From NCBI RefSeq assembly GCF_037392515.1, contig NC_090280.1, positions 28,711,118 to 28,775,117 of the forward strand: a DNA stretch of 64,000 bases. Direction: 5' to 3'. A program made the translations under genes and the position numbers. The notes beneath the pieces are model-generated. The model had not been told where the DNA came from, did no database searches, and saw only the letters and a list, made by a program, of their open reading frames with translations. The stretch comes from Haliotis asinina. Taxonomy: Eukaryota; Mollusca; Gastropoda; Lepetellida; Haliotidae. This document shows positions 43,471-55,700 of the stretch, piece by piece; within the stretch, counting starts at the first letter, position 1; each line of letters starts with the position of its first letter.

Positions 43471-44215
43471 TTGAATCACCAGGATTAGAAATTCCCACAC
43501 GTCGATGACCCTCCAGCCGTGGTTCGCGGATCAAATATTACTGCCAAACACCGTTATGACAAACACATCTATGGAAAAAAAAACACCGTTGTGCCAAACG
43601 CGTACCTACGATTGTATTTCCCACTATTCTATGTTCGTTACAACGGGGAAAGGAGCACTATACTGAACAGCAAAAGAAACGCACGTTTCGAAAAAAATAA
43701 AATCTCATTTAAGCATTTAAGCATTTAAAAACGTGACAAAAGCCAGGATTGCGTTCCTTTTGCTGATAAGTATGTAAATCTTAAACTTCGAGGTAGCCGT
43801 GAGTTCTGCACATCAGTGTTCGACACAACATTTGAGAGACCATCATTTAAGGTCTTGGACCATGTGGTATAACAGTTATCTCTGTAGAAGACCTTTTTCC
43901 TGAGACAGATTGTGATATACCTGTGTTGGAGTAGCGTGACTGGTCAGTCGCTGGCTGTCATAGAAACAAGGGATACAGAATCACAGACATTAATGTAAGC
44001 ATGGTAGACTATGGGAAACAAAGGGTATCAGCTGAAAGTCAACAGAAACATAAAGTGGACGTTGAGATTTGAGGATTTGAGGATTCACATTTGGTACATC
44101 TGAGCTAAGAAACACATAGCTGAGATGAAGACACCGGGTTGCTATCGGACCCACGGAGCTGTAACATGAAGCGTGGATTACGCTCGGAAATACAGACTTC
44201 CAACAGAAACACTCG
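43471..44215. other. Intergenic, no gene seen
   Basis: No supported frame. Confidence 0.5.
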
Positions 44216-44219
44216 CTGT

Positions 44220-44715
44220 AATCAGACATATATGGGCTATAGTCAGACAAAGGTTTTAATCAAACACCTAGGCTATAATCAAACGAATGGGCCATAACCG
44301 GTTTTAATCAAACACATGGGATACATTCCTACGCATGGGCTATGAACCGATACATGGGTCAGGATCAGACACGTGGCTATGATGAGACAAATGGGTCATA
44401 ATCAGGTATGAACTATAGTCAGACAAATGGGCTATTATCAGACAAAGGTTTTAATCAAACACATAGACAAAAATCAGACACATGATCTACATTCAGACAC
44501 GTGGGCAATAATAAGACACATGATTATAATTAGACACTAGGGTTTTTAATCAAACACATGGGTCATAATCAGACACCTGAGCTATGTTCAGACACGTGAG
44601 CCTTAATCAGACGCATGAGCTATAGCCAGACACGTGGGCTATAATAAAACACATGAGCTATAATCAGACACACGGGTTATTATCGGACACATGGGTTCAT
44701 TATCAAACACGTAAT
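44220..44715. repeat. Minisatellite of about 21 bp, unit like CACATGGGCTATAATCAGA
   Basis: Over 20 variable units (TCAGACACATGGGCTATAA and similar). Confidence 0.9.
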
Positions 44716-45475
44716 CTATATTCAAACAGAACTACAATCATCTACAGGATCTACAGACAGAGTTATAATGGGATATTATATAATCGGGAACACAGGATTA
44801 TCAGTTATTTATATCAACAGTATCGACAAAAACATTTTCCACAAGAGAAACAATGACAGTTCACATAGTCTTCTCTGTACGTTCATATCACACGTCAGAT
44901 ACAGCAAAAAAACATCCAACATACAGGCAGCTGAGACAGACGTAGTGTTTCTGAAACATTACAGGTACTGGTGACGTCATAGCTGATTTCGTCAACTCGA
45001 TAAACAGCTCCCAATTGAACTCTTGGTTCTTCATTCACACACTGTCTCCCTGTGTGCTCTATGTTAAACGATCTATCACGGGAATATGACGAGAGGTGAG
45101 TTAGTGAATCCAACATTTAAAATACAACAATTCTGCAGCCAAAGGAAGACTGCACAAACACGAATGAAGCGATCAGGATCTTGAAGTAACCGAGAAGCCA
45201 CATGCCACTGGGCTGACCTGAGCCAGACAGGGTTCGCTCAGAAGCAACGGGCACTTAGATTGAGACATAGTTCCGTCACCGTCACTCCATCCGTCGTCAA
45301 CACTCACGATGTATCAACGAACAAATGTGTGTGAATATTGAGGTAGACACATATGTGTAGATGTTCGTGGGGGGTATATATCTCGCCTCACAACAAACTC
45401 TGTACTCTGACTCAAAGAAACCTATGCCGCTTCATGCTGAAGATAATCTTTCTTGAGTAACCTCAACATGGATAT
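44716..45475. other. Downstream flank of the MCT gene
   Basis: No gene seen. It may hold the MCT 3' UTR; no clear polyadenylation signal was identified. Confidence 0.4.
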
Positions 45476-45477
45476 AA

Positions 45478-45643
45478 TGAGTGAGTGAACATAGCTTTAC
45501 GTCGCTTTTAGCAACTTTCCCAGCAATATCACGAAAGGAGACCCCAGAAATGGGACACCATTGTTCCCCATATGAGTAATCGAGCTCGGATATTCGACGT
45601 GACGACTGAATGCTTTAACCACTCGGCTACCCCAGCGCCCCCA
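45478..45643 (-). mobile_element. SINE-A copy in MCT 3' flank
   Basis: GAGTGAGTGAACATAGC tail, AGCAACTTTCCCAGCAATATC body, CTTTAACCACTCGGCTACCC head. It lies 90 bases past the MCT stop, probably within the 3' UTR. Confidence 0.88.
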
Positions 45644-45732
45644 ACAACATGGCAAAATGTAGTGCTTGGATTCGCTCGCAATTCCAGTACGACTGCTCGC
45701 CAGTTTGCCGTTCCTCGATCCATACTGTCGCT

Positions 45733-46013
45733 TTAGTTGTCCTTCTCTTTGTCACTGGAACTGTCAATGACAATTTCCGGTACTTTTGAAGCTGAAGGAG
45801 GGGAGGCAACTTCAACTTCTGATCTGACTTCTTCCATGTGAATCGTTGACTCAGGGACATCATCCGCCAAACCGATCTCCACAACTCGGCTTTTAGCTGA
45901 CGACTTCAGACAAGGAGTGCTGAGCAGGAAGTGGCAGAGGGCGCCAGCTATCACCAAAGCGCCACCTAGGAAGAACGAGGTATCGTACGAATCGTTGAGG
46001 TCATACACGGCAC
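45733..46013 (-). CDS. MCT exon 6, terminal
   Basis: Acceptor TGTAATTTCAG. Last helix ([18 protein letters not shown]) and a 64-residue cytoplasmic tail. Confidence 0.92.
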
Positions 46014-49000
46014 CTGAAATTACAAATTGCGTACAAAGTTAATCTTGTTATTAATTTTCAGCCGCAAGATGCAAGATGTTTTATCCTCCATCTTCATTAA
46101 TCCTAAACGTAATGCTTTGGAATTCACACTCAGAGTAGGCAAACGCTTCCGTCTCATTTCAAATCAGCCTCAACACTTGCTTTTGGGGAGAGCAAACAGG
46201 CAAAACATGCCGATGGCAGTCGAGTGTTTGTGACTACAGTACGACCATTGTATGTGACTCCAGGATGGTTGATCACGATGTAACCGAGTGTTTCTGAACG
46301 TACGCACCTGCGAGGGGTGGGCCGGCTGTAGATGATATTCCACGTGCCAAGGTGAGCAGGCCAAAGGCATTGGTCAGATTCTCCAGACCCAGTAGGTCAC
46401 AGATGATGATGGATGTGAGGGAGATGTAGGCAGCTGGAGATTGACATTCATATATATGCAGAATATTATGCATTCATTTCAACAAAACCTGCCCATATTT
46501 TCATATTTCACATGTTAAGGAATTCTGGCAAATGTTCCTATGGAGGTTTGTTTGTTGTTTAACAGAGCACTCCTTATGTAAGACGGTGATTGATACAATC
46601 GCGTCGAAACTAGACAATCCAGTCTTTGAACTGGAACAAACACAAATGGAAAATGGAAAACGATGACATGTGTCAACAAGTCAGTGAGCCTCCTATCCCA
46701 TTACACGTACTCCCTTCTTACAGCGGGCTGTAAAATACCTATTGTGGTCCTAATTATCAAGGGGAGTAATATTATCGCGTAAATAAATGGGTTTATCCAA
46801 CGTCAGTTTGGATAGTTATGTCACACCGTATTACAGGTTGACGAAGACATAGTGGGAACGGTCATAGATGTTTACTGAAGTGGACATAATGCCGCCATAC
46901 TAATAGAAGTGAATATAGACGAAATGATACCGAGGCCATAAGGGAGATAACTCGTCATGATGTAAACGTAAGGTCGACTTACCGACACATAGACCAAAGA
47001 CTGCGGCGAATGTACACAACAAGGCGTAGGTGGTACAGAATGGGGCCAACATCGTTGCTATCCCCAGTAGCAGCATCGCGACGTTGTTGATGATGAGACT
47101 GTCGATCTTCCGGAGATCAGCCAAGAAACCGGCAAGGACACGGCCTATAGTGTTGGTAATTCCTGAAACACAATGAGCGAGTGCGCAGGTATGTGCGTGC
47201 GTACGTGAGAGAGAGTGGGACCCTGACATACAGACCCTGAAACAAATACAGTGAAGATTATGTGGTAAACGCAGATTTCCACATATTCAGAAAATGAAGA
47301 AAGTCACGGGCTTCTTTCATTATATCTCAGATTTTTATTGTGAACTCTCTTTTCGTAAAATAAGTTCGTTTCATAGACACGTTGTTAGTCTTAGTGAGTG
47401 AGTAACTGCGTGAGTGAGTGAATGGATGGGTGCGACAGTGCGTTCGTACTTGAATGAGCGAAGGACGCGGTCTTGATCAGCATACCAAGTCAATCTGGGA
47501 GGGAAACCCGAAGTGGTGTAAGACGGATACAAGTCTTGTCACCGGATCACGGTGCTTCTGAGGGCCACAGCTCTAAATCAGACTATCATTAAATCAGTTT
47601 TGTTTTGTTTTTTAAAAACAATCATCTACATGGCTGCCATGTACACGAATTTACAGGTGTTTACAACACTTGTTGCAATTTGGAAGTATAATTACTACAC
47701 ATTAATCCTACCATCGTAAAAAGAGAAACTTTTCATTCTTGGAATCAAGGAAGTATTTCAAATCTCACGTTCATGTTAGGTTCACAATCACCAAATCACA
47801 CTCTTCCTATCAGTGCTTGTTTATACTGGCTTCCAGCTTTCGTTAATTCATTCCACTTGTTACTTTGTTATTGTTTTACCTGTACATATAAATATAGCCC
47901 TGTACCCCATTCGCATTCACCTGATGAAGGAGTAAGCATTAACTCCGAAACGTTGTGTTCTCATAATAAAGAAGTTGATATCCATAAAAATCTTCATCCC
48001 TATGTATTTCACTTCTAAATGCGCTTCAAAGACTTAAATCACACTCAGTTGTTCAATAGGTTTCAAGTAACTTTTATTGGTTGGAGTTGGAACTAACGTT
48101 ATCAGATTCAGACACCTCTTTGGATGCAAAGTCAGCCGTCTAATCCACTCGGCTGACCTTGTGTTATAATCATTTACTGATATGCTTGCTGACAGAAATT
48201 CTTTATCTGTGCTTGGAGGATATTGTGTTAGATTAAACTGAGTTTTAAATTGTTCACGCCGTTGATGGAATTTTGCTAAAGGCGACTTAAAATCATGCTC
48301 ACTCACTGACCAAAGTGTCAGACCACCCAGCAATTACATCTGACTGTGATTTGTAGTGATTCGTGTTACTATTTTATTTCTTTCAGACCGATGATCTAAG
48401 ATGATCATAGATATTTCTAGGTAACGTTGGCTGCAAATTTGCACTTATTTTTGTTCTGCTTCTTGTGATCTGAAAATGAGCCTCCCAAGTGGGTAAAATG
48501 TGTGATTTTATTGCAAGATTAAGATGAGTCGCTGCATACATGTACACGGATTGGTTTTCGTTGAATAAGTAGTTGTTTGAGTGAACAAATACGCACCGAA
48601 ACTTGAGGTTAAGGGGAGGCAACTCTTGTGGGACTATTTTACAAAGTAACTCCACTGTCGCTGATCAACAACCTAAGGCTGCTGTGATCTGTTTGTTTGT
48701 TTGTTTTGTTGTTTAACGGTAAGCAATAGTCCAGATATGTGGCGTCGATCTGTTAACAATCGAGTCTATACCACACAATCCAGAGATCAACAGCATGAAC
48801 AAGCGTCAATCTAATCGGCCTGAGCCTGACCACTCGACCCCATACGTGGATTGCTAACCTGTATCTTGACTGCTGTGGATGTGTTTTTGACAGTTGGAAG
48901 TGTGGCCCGCCCTGATACAGTTTGGGCATGCTCCCTACCGGTTCCAGTCAGGGGGCGGATTACAAAATGAATATGTCTGAATTGGATAGGTATGGTTTGA

Positions 49001-52000
49001 ACGTTGCCCTATCAAAGTGCAGCATCAACAACGAATACATAAACTCTACTGACATGAGTGAGTGAACCACAGATGACATAAACTCACAGTCACTTACAAC
49101 AGAAATATAAAAAAATACAATCATCCTTTGTGCAAGATATGTCTTCTTTCACTGGCACTGGGGAGATAATAAATCAGTACACTTTTATGGATATACCTCT
49201 TTATTATGTTTATACCCGTTCAGGTCCGGGGTAGAATACGTCTTCTTATGCTTGCCATAAAAGGCGACTATGCCTATCGCAAGAGGCGACTAACGGGATC
49301 GGGTGGTCAGGCTCACTGACGTGCTTGACACATATCATCGATTCCTAGCTGCGCGGATCGATGCTCATACTGTTGATCATTGGATTGTCTGGACCACATT
49401 CGATTATTTACAGATCGCCACCATATAGTCGGAATATTGCTGAGTGCGGCGTATTATTGATAGGCGAAGTTTCGACATAGATTCGAAAATGTCGTTGTGA
49501 ATCTATGTCGAAACGTCACCTATACAGAATAATGAAGTTGCATGTTCATAAAATTGTTCTCATTAATCATTTAAGCTGTGTTCGTTCAACAGATACATCT
49601 TAATGTTTAAGGAAAGTCAGTTGAGTGGTAGTCTTAAAGTTACGACAGTCAACGGTGTATAGTGCGTACTGCTACTTTGAAAGTCATATACTACTACAGC
49701 AGAAACTAGTTACGACAGTCGTAAGTGTACTGAAACTGTGCAGTAATTTACGACAGTCGTGGTGGAACCCATAGCCCTGTGCAATAGAGTAAGGTGAGGT
49801 GCGTACTGATACTTCGACAGTTATAACCCTCTAAAAGTTACGACAGCTGTAAGCCTAGACTGTAGTACTAAAGAACTATAGTTGTAAGTCTCCGAAAAAC
49901 CATGTCACCCTTTAAGGGATATCATTCTGCCATTTTTTCAGTGAGTGAGTTTAGTTAGTTTAGCAATAGTCCAGCAATGTCACGGCGGGGGACACCAGAA
50001 AATGGGCTTCACACATAGTACGTATGTGGGGAATCGAACCATAGTACTTATGTGACGAGCGAACGCTTTAACCACTGGGCTATCCCTTCCCCCCCCCCCC
50101 CCCCCCATCTTATCAGACTTACCTATGATAGACAGAAGGAAGGCTGCCTTTCCCTCATCAATGTTTAGCGAGATAGCACGGTCCACGAGGTAGACGAAAG
50201 GCACGTAGAAGCCCAACATTGCCAGGATGTTGCCGAAGCAGATGAGGAGGAAAGTAGGGTTCTTCAGGAGACTGACGTCAAGCATCTCCGACAGCGTGTC
50301 GCGTGCAGGTTTGGGTATCCACTCGCACGTGAAGCACGTCTTCTCCATGTGCACGCTGGGTATGCTCGTGACGCTGCGGATGTAGTCTTTCATATCCGGC
50401 TGAGACTTGAACTGTTGGATGTTCATGATGCTGCCACTGTAGAAGATGTCCTTTCGGTACATCGGGCGAGACAGGTCGCCTTTAATCTTATTTAAGTTGG
50501 CCTCTGATATAAATGTCAGGTCGTGCGCACGACGAGGGCTGCTGTGCTGGATCCTGTCCTCCACGTCCAAAAATCTCATCTTGTGGACAAGAGGTTCCAC
50601 TTCCGCTTTGTCCAAATTGTCATCAGGAATGGCTCCAATGTATTTGGAAGCATCAACAGGCTTGTCCCTACTCTTTGATGGCACCTTGTCGTCTGTGCTA
50701 GTTGAACGCATTACCATATTTGGAACTGAGGAGTAAGCAGCGCCACCTGTTGGTTTGTCCAAAACTAAGAATTTATTTTTTACTATTGGTTTTGATTTGG
50801 AAATCATATCAGTCACGTTGTCTTTCTTTGGTTTCTTCTTGCCTGGCGCAGACAGGGGTCGCATGAGCATCCCACACACCATTCCGTTAAATACAATTCC
50901 TGATAGGATTAGAAGTGCGCTCTTCCACTCAAAGGCGTCGAGTAGGAAGCGCGAGAATGGGGCGAATATGAACATGCCTACTCCGGATCCGCACACCCCG
51001 ATCCCGGTGGCGATGGCGCGTTTCTTCTCAAAGTAGAAGCCTACGCTAACGATGGCGGGCAGGTACATCATGCCGAAACCGAAGCCTGAAACGACACAGA
51101 CCGAGATAACGTAACTGTGGGAAGCTGCGAAACTAAAAACATCAGAGGTGATATATTTTACCCGGATAAATAAACTTCCACATCAAAACTAGGGACAGGG
51201 CATAAGATGGATATATCTACTCTCTGTATATAGATTCAGAGGTGGACACTGTTTTCTGGGAAGGGTGTTTGTGTGTGTGTTGGGGAGGGGGGATGCAGAG
51301 TTCAGAAGGGTAGGGTGTGTTCGTCTCTCTCTTCCCCTAACAACACACACACACACACACACACATACACACACACACATCACCCCACACTTCCCTCCCC
51401 TCCCGCCTACGAGATTCCAGTCTGCAAAAGTATCACTGAATTAAACAAACATGACGTCATCTGTAATGTCATCACAGACAATCTTAATTACGGCATTTGC
51501 TCCTTCTTGCTGAACTGAGCACATATCTTCAGCACATTGCTGTAGAATACGATCACACCTACCTCCGATGACGCCATATGTGAGAATCAGTATCTCAACA
51601 TTTGGAGAGAACGTGCTGACAACAAATCCTATGGTTGCAACGAGACTGCCGGCCATGCACACGGGGCGACATCCGAACTTGTTTGTAAGGGCGCTAACGA
51701 TTGGCCCTAGAACGAAAACGAAGCACATAACAGCTCAATGTTTTTCAATATGTGGTTAACAGTATTTATGTTATTAAAACAGAACTCGAACGTCAAGCGA
51801 AATCTAATTGGTCAGCCTCTTTAAATCTGACCTGTTTAAGGCCTTGTGCTATGGAGAGGCGATGCGATGCTCATTTTGTGGCGTATAATGACAGATCTAC
51901 ATTGGTTGGTTTCCTATTTAACGCCACACGCAGCAATATTCAGGCTATTTGGCGGTGGTCTGATAGCAGTCGAGCCTGGACCAGACAATCCAGTTCTCAA

Positions 52001-52572
52001 CAACATGAGCAAGAATCTACGCAATTGGGATATGTTGACACATGTCAACCATATCAGCGAACCTGACCACCTGATCCCGTTATTCGCCTCTTACGACAAA
52101 GTTGGGTTGCTGAACACCAGTTCTAACCCAGATCCCACACCTGTCAACATCATATCTTTCGGGAAATCGTAACAGTTGCTGCATTTACTGTCTCCGGCGA
52201 TTTCCCATGACGTCACCTCTCGGCACTAACCCGTTCCTTAGAAATAAATCCAGGGTCATAAAAGAAACAATTTGTTGAGAGGAAGATGACCGTTTACTAA
52301 CCTACACACAGGTATGTCCCAACCTGGACAGATCCTACCAAAGCGACTTTACTCTTGGACTCTTTGAAGTAGCTTGTGAATTCCAATAGGAATATACCAA
52401 AGGTGTACCCGATACCGTCCACGATGATGTTGCAGACGAGAGACGCAGCCACGATTACCCAGCCCCATCCTCCATCCGGTGGCGTCGGAATGTACGCATC
52501 GACGTCGTTAATTGAAGCTAAGTGTTCATCTTGGCCATTTTGTAGCCCGTTCTTTTTGTCTTTGCTTGACAT
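45733..52572 (-). CDS. Monocarboxylate transporter (SLC16/MCT family), six coding exons
   Basis: A 12-helix major-facilitator protein expected to move monocarboxylates or related acids across the plasma membrane. Coding exons: 52572-52302, 51706-51563, 51085-50123, 47162-46983, 46433-46308, 46013-45733. All five introns are phase 1 with GT-AG sites, giving 654 residues. The TM1 signature is [12 protein letters not shown], followed by [20 protein letters not shown] (TM2-3), [20 protein letters not shown] (TM4) and [20 protein letters not shown] (TM5). A central cytoplasmic loop of about 190 residues carries the [10 protein letters not shown] block seen in invertebrate MCTs. The second half has [30 protein letters not shown] (TM8 Arg) and [11 protein letters not shown] (TM11), then an acidic Ser-rich tail ending SSSDKEKDN. 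It resembles the MCT9/12/14 side of the family, but the substrate cannot be told. ATG at 52572 is the first in frame in its exon. Confidence 0.92.
46308..46433 (-). CDS. MCT exon 5
   Basis: Acceptor AATCTCCAG, donor [26 protein letters not shown] and the [14 protein letters not shown] motif. Confidence 0.9.
46545..46735 (-). mobile_element. SINE-B copy in MCT intron, worn
   Basis: GTTTGTTTGTTGTTTAACAG at the left, ACTAGACAATCCAGTC and CGATGACATGTGTCAACAAG inside. Head degraded. Confidence 0.7.
46983..47162 (-). CDS. MCT exon 4
   Basis: Acceptor TGTGTTTCAG, donor [26 protein letters not shown] then two hydrophobic segments. Confidence 0.9.
48690..48865 (-). mobile_element. SINE-B copy in MCT intron 3
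   Basis: TTTGTTGTTTAACGGTAAGC, ATCGAGTCTATACCACACAA, GCCTGACCACTCGACCCC. Confidence 0.78.
49205..49455 (+). mobile_element. SINE-B copy in MCT intron 3
   Basis: CCGTTCAGGTCCGGGGTAG to CGGAATATTGCTGAGTGCGG; its end abuts a hairpin at 49460. Confidence 0.9.
49460..49523. repeat. 25-bp hairpin
   Basis: ATAGGCGAAGTTTCGACATA plus GATTC pairs with its inverse (23 of 25) over a 13-base loop. Confidence 0.85.
49620..49870. mobile_element. MITE-like region with TTACGACAGTCGTAAG palindromes
   Basis: Several AGTTACGACAGTCGTAA-type palindromes in MCT intron 3, related to the 41.5-42.1 kb MITEs. Ends unclear. Confidence 0.45.
49937..50100 (-). mobile_element. SINE-A copy beside MCT exon 3
   Basis: AGTGAGTGAGTTTAG tail, head CTTTAACCACTGGGCTATCC followed by a 17-base C run 20 bases from the exon 3 donor. 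Confidence 0.9.
50123..51085 (-). CDS. MCT exon 3 (TM4-TM7 and central loop)
   Basis: Acceptor GTCGTTTCAG, donor GTAAGT. Large 963-base exon with four helices, the long basic/serine-rich loop and CFTCEW cysteine pair. A SINE lies right behind its donor. Confidence 0.92.
51341..51380. repeat. (AC)n microsatellite in MCT intron 2
   Basis: About 18 CA repeats with a TACA break. Confidence 0.95.
51563..51706 (-). CDS. MCT exon 2
   Basis: Acceptor TCGTTCTAG, donor GTAGGT. Encodes TM2 and TM3 ([20 protein letters not shown]). Confidence 0.9.
51900..52140 (-). mobile_element. SINE-B copy in MCT intron 1
   Basis: TTTAACGCCACACGCAGCAA, GAGCCTGGACCAGACAATCC, GTTGCTGAACACCAGTTCTA. Confidence 0.88.
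52302..52572 (-). CDS. MCT exon 1 (coding part)
   Basis: [13 protein letters not shown] start, the DGGWGW signature and TM1, then QVGTYLCVG. The donor GTTAGT is chosen over GTAGGT five bases earlier because only it keeps frame and yields the family-like CVGPIVSAL join. Confidence 0.9.
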
Positions 52573-52772
52573 ATTGTCTCTTTGGGTTGTGTCTCTATAT
52601 AATCTCAACGAGATTCACGTTCACATGGAACAATTGTTGATTAAAAGGACTCAAATCTCATTTAAACGAGATTTCGAACGGCAAAAACTGAAATCTCGTT
52701 CAAACGAGATTTGCAGGTGCAGTCATCCAAACGTCATGTCCTTTTCGGAGTCGTGATGGCGTAGACAGTTTT
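52573..52772 (-). other. MCT 5' UTR part of first coding exon
   Basis: An acceptor CTTCTTTTGCAG at 52773-52784 sets the exon start, so at least one non-coding exon lies further right and was not located. The leader has palindromes and upstream ATGs. Confidence 0.6.
52601..52712 (-). promoter_or_regulatory. Three AATCTC...GAGATT palindromes in the MCT leader
   Basis: Hairpin-forming repeats at 52601-52615, 52653-52674 and 52691-52712. The last two are 22-base near-perfect palindromes. Also present are an ATG-TGA start-stop at 52626-52621 and a five-codon uORF from 52737. Likely translational control, inferred. Confidence 0.5.
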
Positions 52773-52979
52773 CTGCAAAAGAAGATGGATAAATATTGTA
52801 GCAATATATCACCATGTCACGTGCTGTCTTTGAGGGTCAAGCCCTAACGTTAAGTCCTAGTGACAAAGGTCAAGAGTGGACGCACTGGATTAATCCGATA
52901 TTCCAAACATTCACACTCGCTGGCTTGGTGTACCCCGACTACGCAGTGACTATTTTTCAGAATGTCAAATATTTTTATG

Positions 52980-53122
52980 AATGTGTGTGTGTGCATGTGA
53001 GTGTGTGTGCATGTGTGTGCATGTGTGTGTGTGTGCATGTGTGTGTGTGCATGTGAGTGTGTGCATGTGAGTGTGTGTGCATGTGTGTGAGTGTGTGTGT
53101 GTTTATATGGGGGGGGGGGGGG
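52980..53122. repeat. (GTGTGCAT)n microsatellite and G run
   Basis: TGTGTGCATGTGAGTG repeats, then 14 G. Confidence 0.95.
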
Positions 53123-53144
53123 TAGTGGAGGTGGGTGAGACAAA

Positions 53145-53300
53145 TGGTTGAAAAGTCTGCTCGTCACACCGAAGACCCGGGTTCGAATCCCCACATGGAT
53201 ACAATGTGTTATGTCCATTTCAAGTGACCCCAGCCGGGATAATGCAGTAACATTGCTAAAAGCGGCGTAACTCACACAACTACAACCCTCAAACCACTCA
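53145..53300 (+). mobile_element. SINE-A copy
   Basis: CTGCTCGTCACACCGAAGAC, B box GGGTTCGAATCCCC, end AAAGCGGCGTAACTCAC with CACTCACT. Confidence 0.9.
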
Positions 53301-53305
53301 CTCAC

Positions 53306-54030
53306 TTTACATGCGGCATCTACAAAACTACCAACTGAATGGAGATGACAAAATGAGGACTATTTCAGACCGTGACCTTCAACGTCATCATAAACTTGTG
53401 GCAGAACTTGACGTGCGGTACATCAGAATGCGATTCAGCTGTCTTTTCTGTGATACAGCTAGGGGTCGGGGTAGATGGAGGAGAACCTAAAGCTGGTTAT
53501 GTCATTGTAGGCTGATCGTCTGGAAGGTATTTTCAATGTGAAGGTGGAGCGTAATCTGACAGGTTCACGAAGCATGTACGTTGCCCTTGCCGAACTGTGC
53601 GAAGACAATGGGGGAATCTGTTACGAGTGTCTACTTCAAACTGCACGTGCTTCAAACTGAAATATGACTGATTGTGTGAGATACTTATTATCACGTGATC
53701 TATCCGCACCTGTCTCAGGTGAAGTCCCACAGGCAGGTAACAATTACACTGTATATCTCAAAAGGTCAAGGTCGTAACTCAAGGTGGCCAATTCAGCTCA
53801 CAAAGACATGAATATATTATCATAAATGTCGAGCAAAAATCGCCTTGAACACATGTTGTACTGTACAAACTGGTGGTTCACATCGATATGAAAAAGACAA
53901 AATGATTTTATTGGAACATACACAGCAGATGATAAGCTTGTACTCATTCGCTGCATGTAACCACTTCTACCTTTTGCTGCACTATTGATGGAACAACTTT
54001 CATCTTTCTCAGATTCACGCTGTCACACAC
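53306..54030. other. Intergenic, upstream of MCT, no gene seen
   Basis: Could hold a non-coding MCT first exon; none identified. Confidence 0.4.
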
Positions 54031-54031
54031 T

Positions 54032-54032
54032 A

Positions 54033-54072
<40 letters not shown>

Positions 54073-54123
54073 TAACTCCCACACTCAGACATCCTCTCAA
54101 TCTTTGTCTCTCTCTCTCTCTCT
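54032..54123. repeat. (AC)n and (TC)n microsatellites
   Basis: ACAC run at 54032-54070 and TCTC run at 54103-54123. Confidence 0.95.
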
Positions 54124-54905
54124 CCCCCCTCCCCCAGAAGAGCCCTTAACTTGTAATTATAATGTAAAAACTTTCCTTTCATTGCCCATTCTCCGCGAAG
54201 CCCAAAAGTCCTGTCGTGCGCAAAGCCCATGGTTTCCATCTCTCCCACCTTTTGTCTCTAAAATAGTCGCACCTAGGAAAGCCATCTGCCGTGTGAACCT
54301 CTCATTGATTAGTCACGACTAGTCATTTGCTTGTGTCATCCCTGTTGTAATACCCAACTCGCATATGTGAGTTGGTCACACCTCTCCAACAATACATTCA
54401 CGTCACGTCTCACTTGACAATACACTTGACAATACCACAAACTGCTGAGTCGGCAGATAATGCATGACCTACAAGCCACAGCTTACGTTATGGATTGTAC
54501 TCGTACTCCTATACAGCTCCCGATAACGCATAACAAGTCCCAATATTCTGAGAATGCCACAAGTCTCCCATTGAATAGAGTTATTAAGATTGTTGCATCG
54601 ACTGATCTCATGTTAAAACGGTGATCTTATGCAATACAGATTGGTGCTATGTCGCATAAATAGATGTATTACTGAACAATTGTCGCATTAGAAAGGTTCA
54701 ACGAACTATATTTGTTTACATAAGTACTATCACAAACTCGATAGCTTGTAAGACAGGTAGATTACTTATTATTCACTGGTAGGAGTCCCTCAACATAGGC
54801 TGATGTCTCATTAAACAGGCAGCGGTCTTTCTTAGATGTCTTGTTACATAGGTTAACAGGTGATGTCTGATTACACAGCTAGATGTCGTGTTTCACAGGT
54901 ATGTA
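54124..54905. other. Intergenic, no gene seen
   Basis: Weak repeats of TGATGTCTCATTAAACAGG-like sequence at 54795-54900. Confidence 0.45.
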
Positions 54906-54906
54906 A

Positions 54907-54980
54907 GTACACACACGCACATGCACACACACACGCACACGCACACGCACACGCACACACACACGCACATACACACACAA
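54907..54980. repeat. (ACACGC)n microsatellite
   Basis: CACACGCACATGCACAC-type repeats. Confidence 0.95.
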
Positions 54981-55530
54981 CCCGTATGAGGAATTAACTG
55001 ATTGAAAATTCTCTTTGTTTCAGCAACAACTCGGCTTTGGGACTCGTTGCACTCACATGGTGAATGAACCCAGATAGGGATTAAAACAGAGCTTAACCAG
55101 GATACCCCTCGCCTTCATATACCATCCATCAAACGTGAAGGCACTCTCTGTATGGTTAGATCAAAGACGAATTTCTCCACTACCTTGGGGGAGACAACTG
55201 CAAACCTTATACAGATGAACTGCACGAGGATCATGCATTAAATTGCCGAAAAGCATGTACAAATATCATGTGTTGTGGTGTAAGGATTAGCCTTTTCACT
55301 GAGTTTCATCATTTATTGAAGTCATGACAATAATCTTCTCAATTACAAATTTGTTCTAGAATACTTCAGTTCATGTGTAAACAACACCTTTAAGGAGGAT
55401 GGAACATTTTGCAAAACCTAGTTTACAACAGTTGACTGAAGTAAGTGAGTACATTTAAAGTAGAGAGTCAAACCTTTCTATGGATGGTAGAGTACAGAGT
55501 TACTCGTAGGCAGGGAGACGCATAACATTC
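54981..55530. other. Intergenic, no gene seen
   Basis: No supported frame. Confidence 0.5.
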
Positions 55531-55700
55531 AGTAAGTGAGTGAGTTTAGATTTACGCCGCTTTTAGAAATATTCCAGCAGTTCAACGACGGTGGGGTGGG
55601 AAGGAGGAGGGACACCAGAAATACGCTTCAGATATCGAACCTGGGTATTCGGCTGTGTGACGGGCGAACGCTTTAACTGTTAGCCTACCCCTCCGTCACG
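55531..55700 (-). mobile_element. SINE-A copy
   Basis: TAAGTGAGTGAGTTTAG tail, TTTACGCCGCTTTTAG, CTTTAACTGTTAGCCTACCC head. Confidence 0.88.

Noticed and set aside
50446-51036. Plus-strand frames of 60-96 codons
   Set aside because: Antisense shadows of MCT exon 3.
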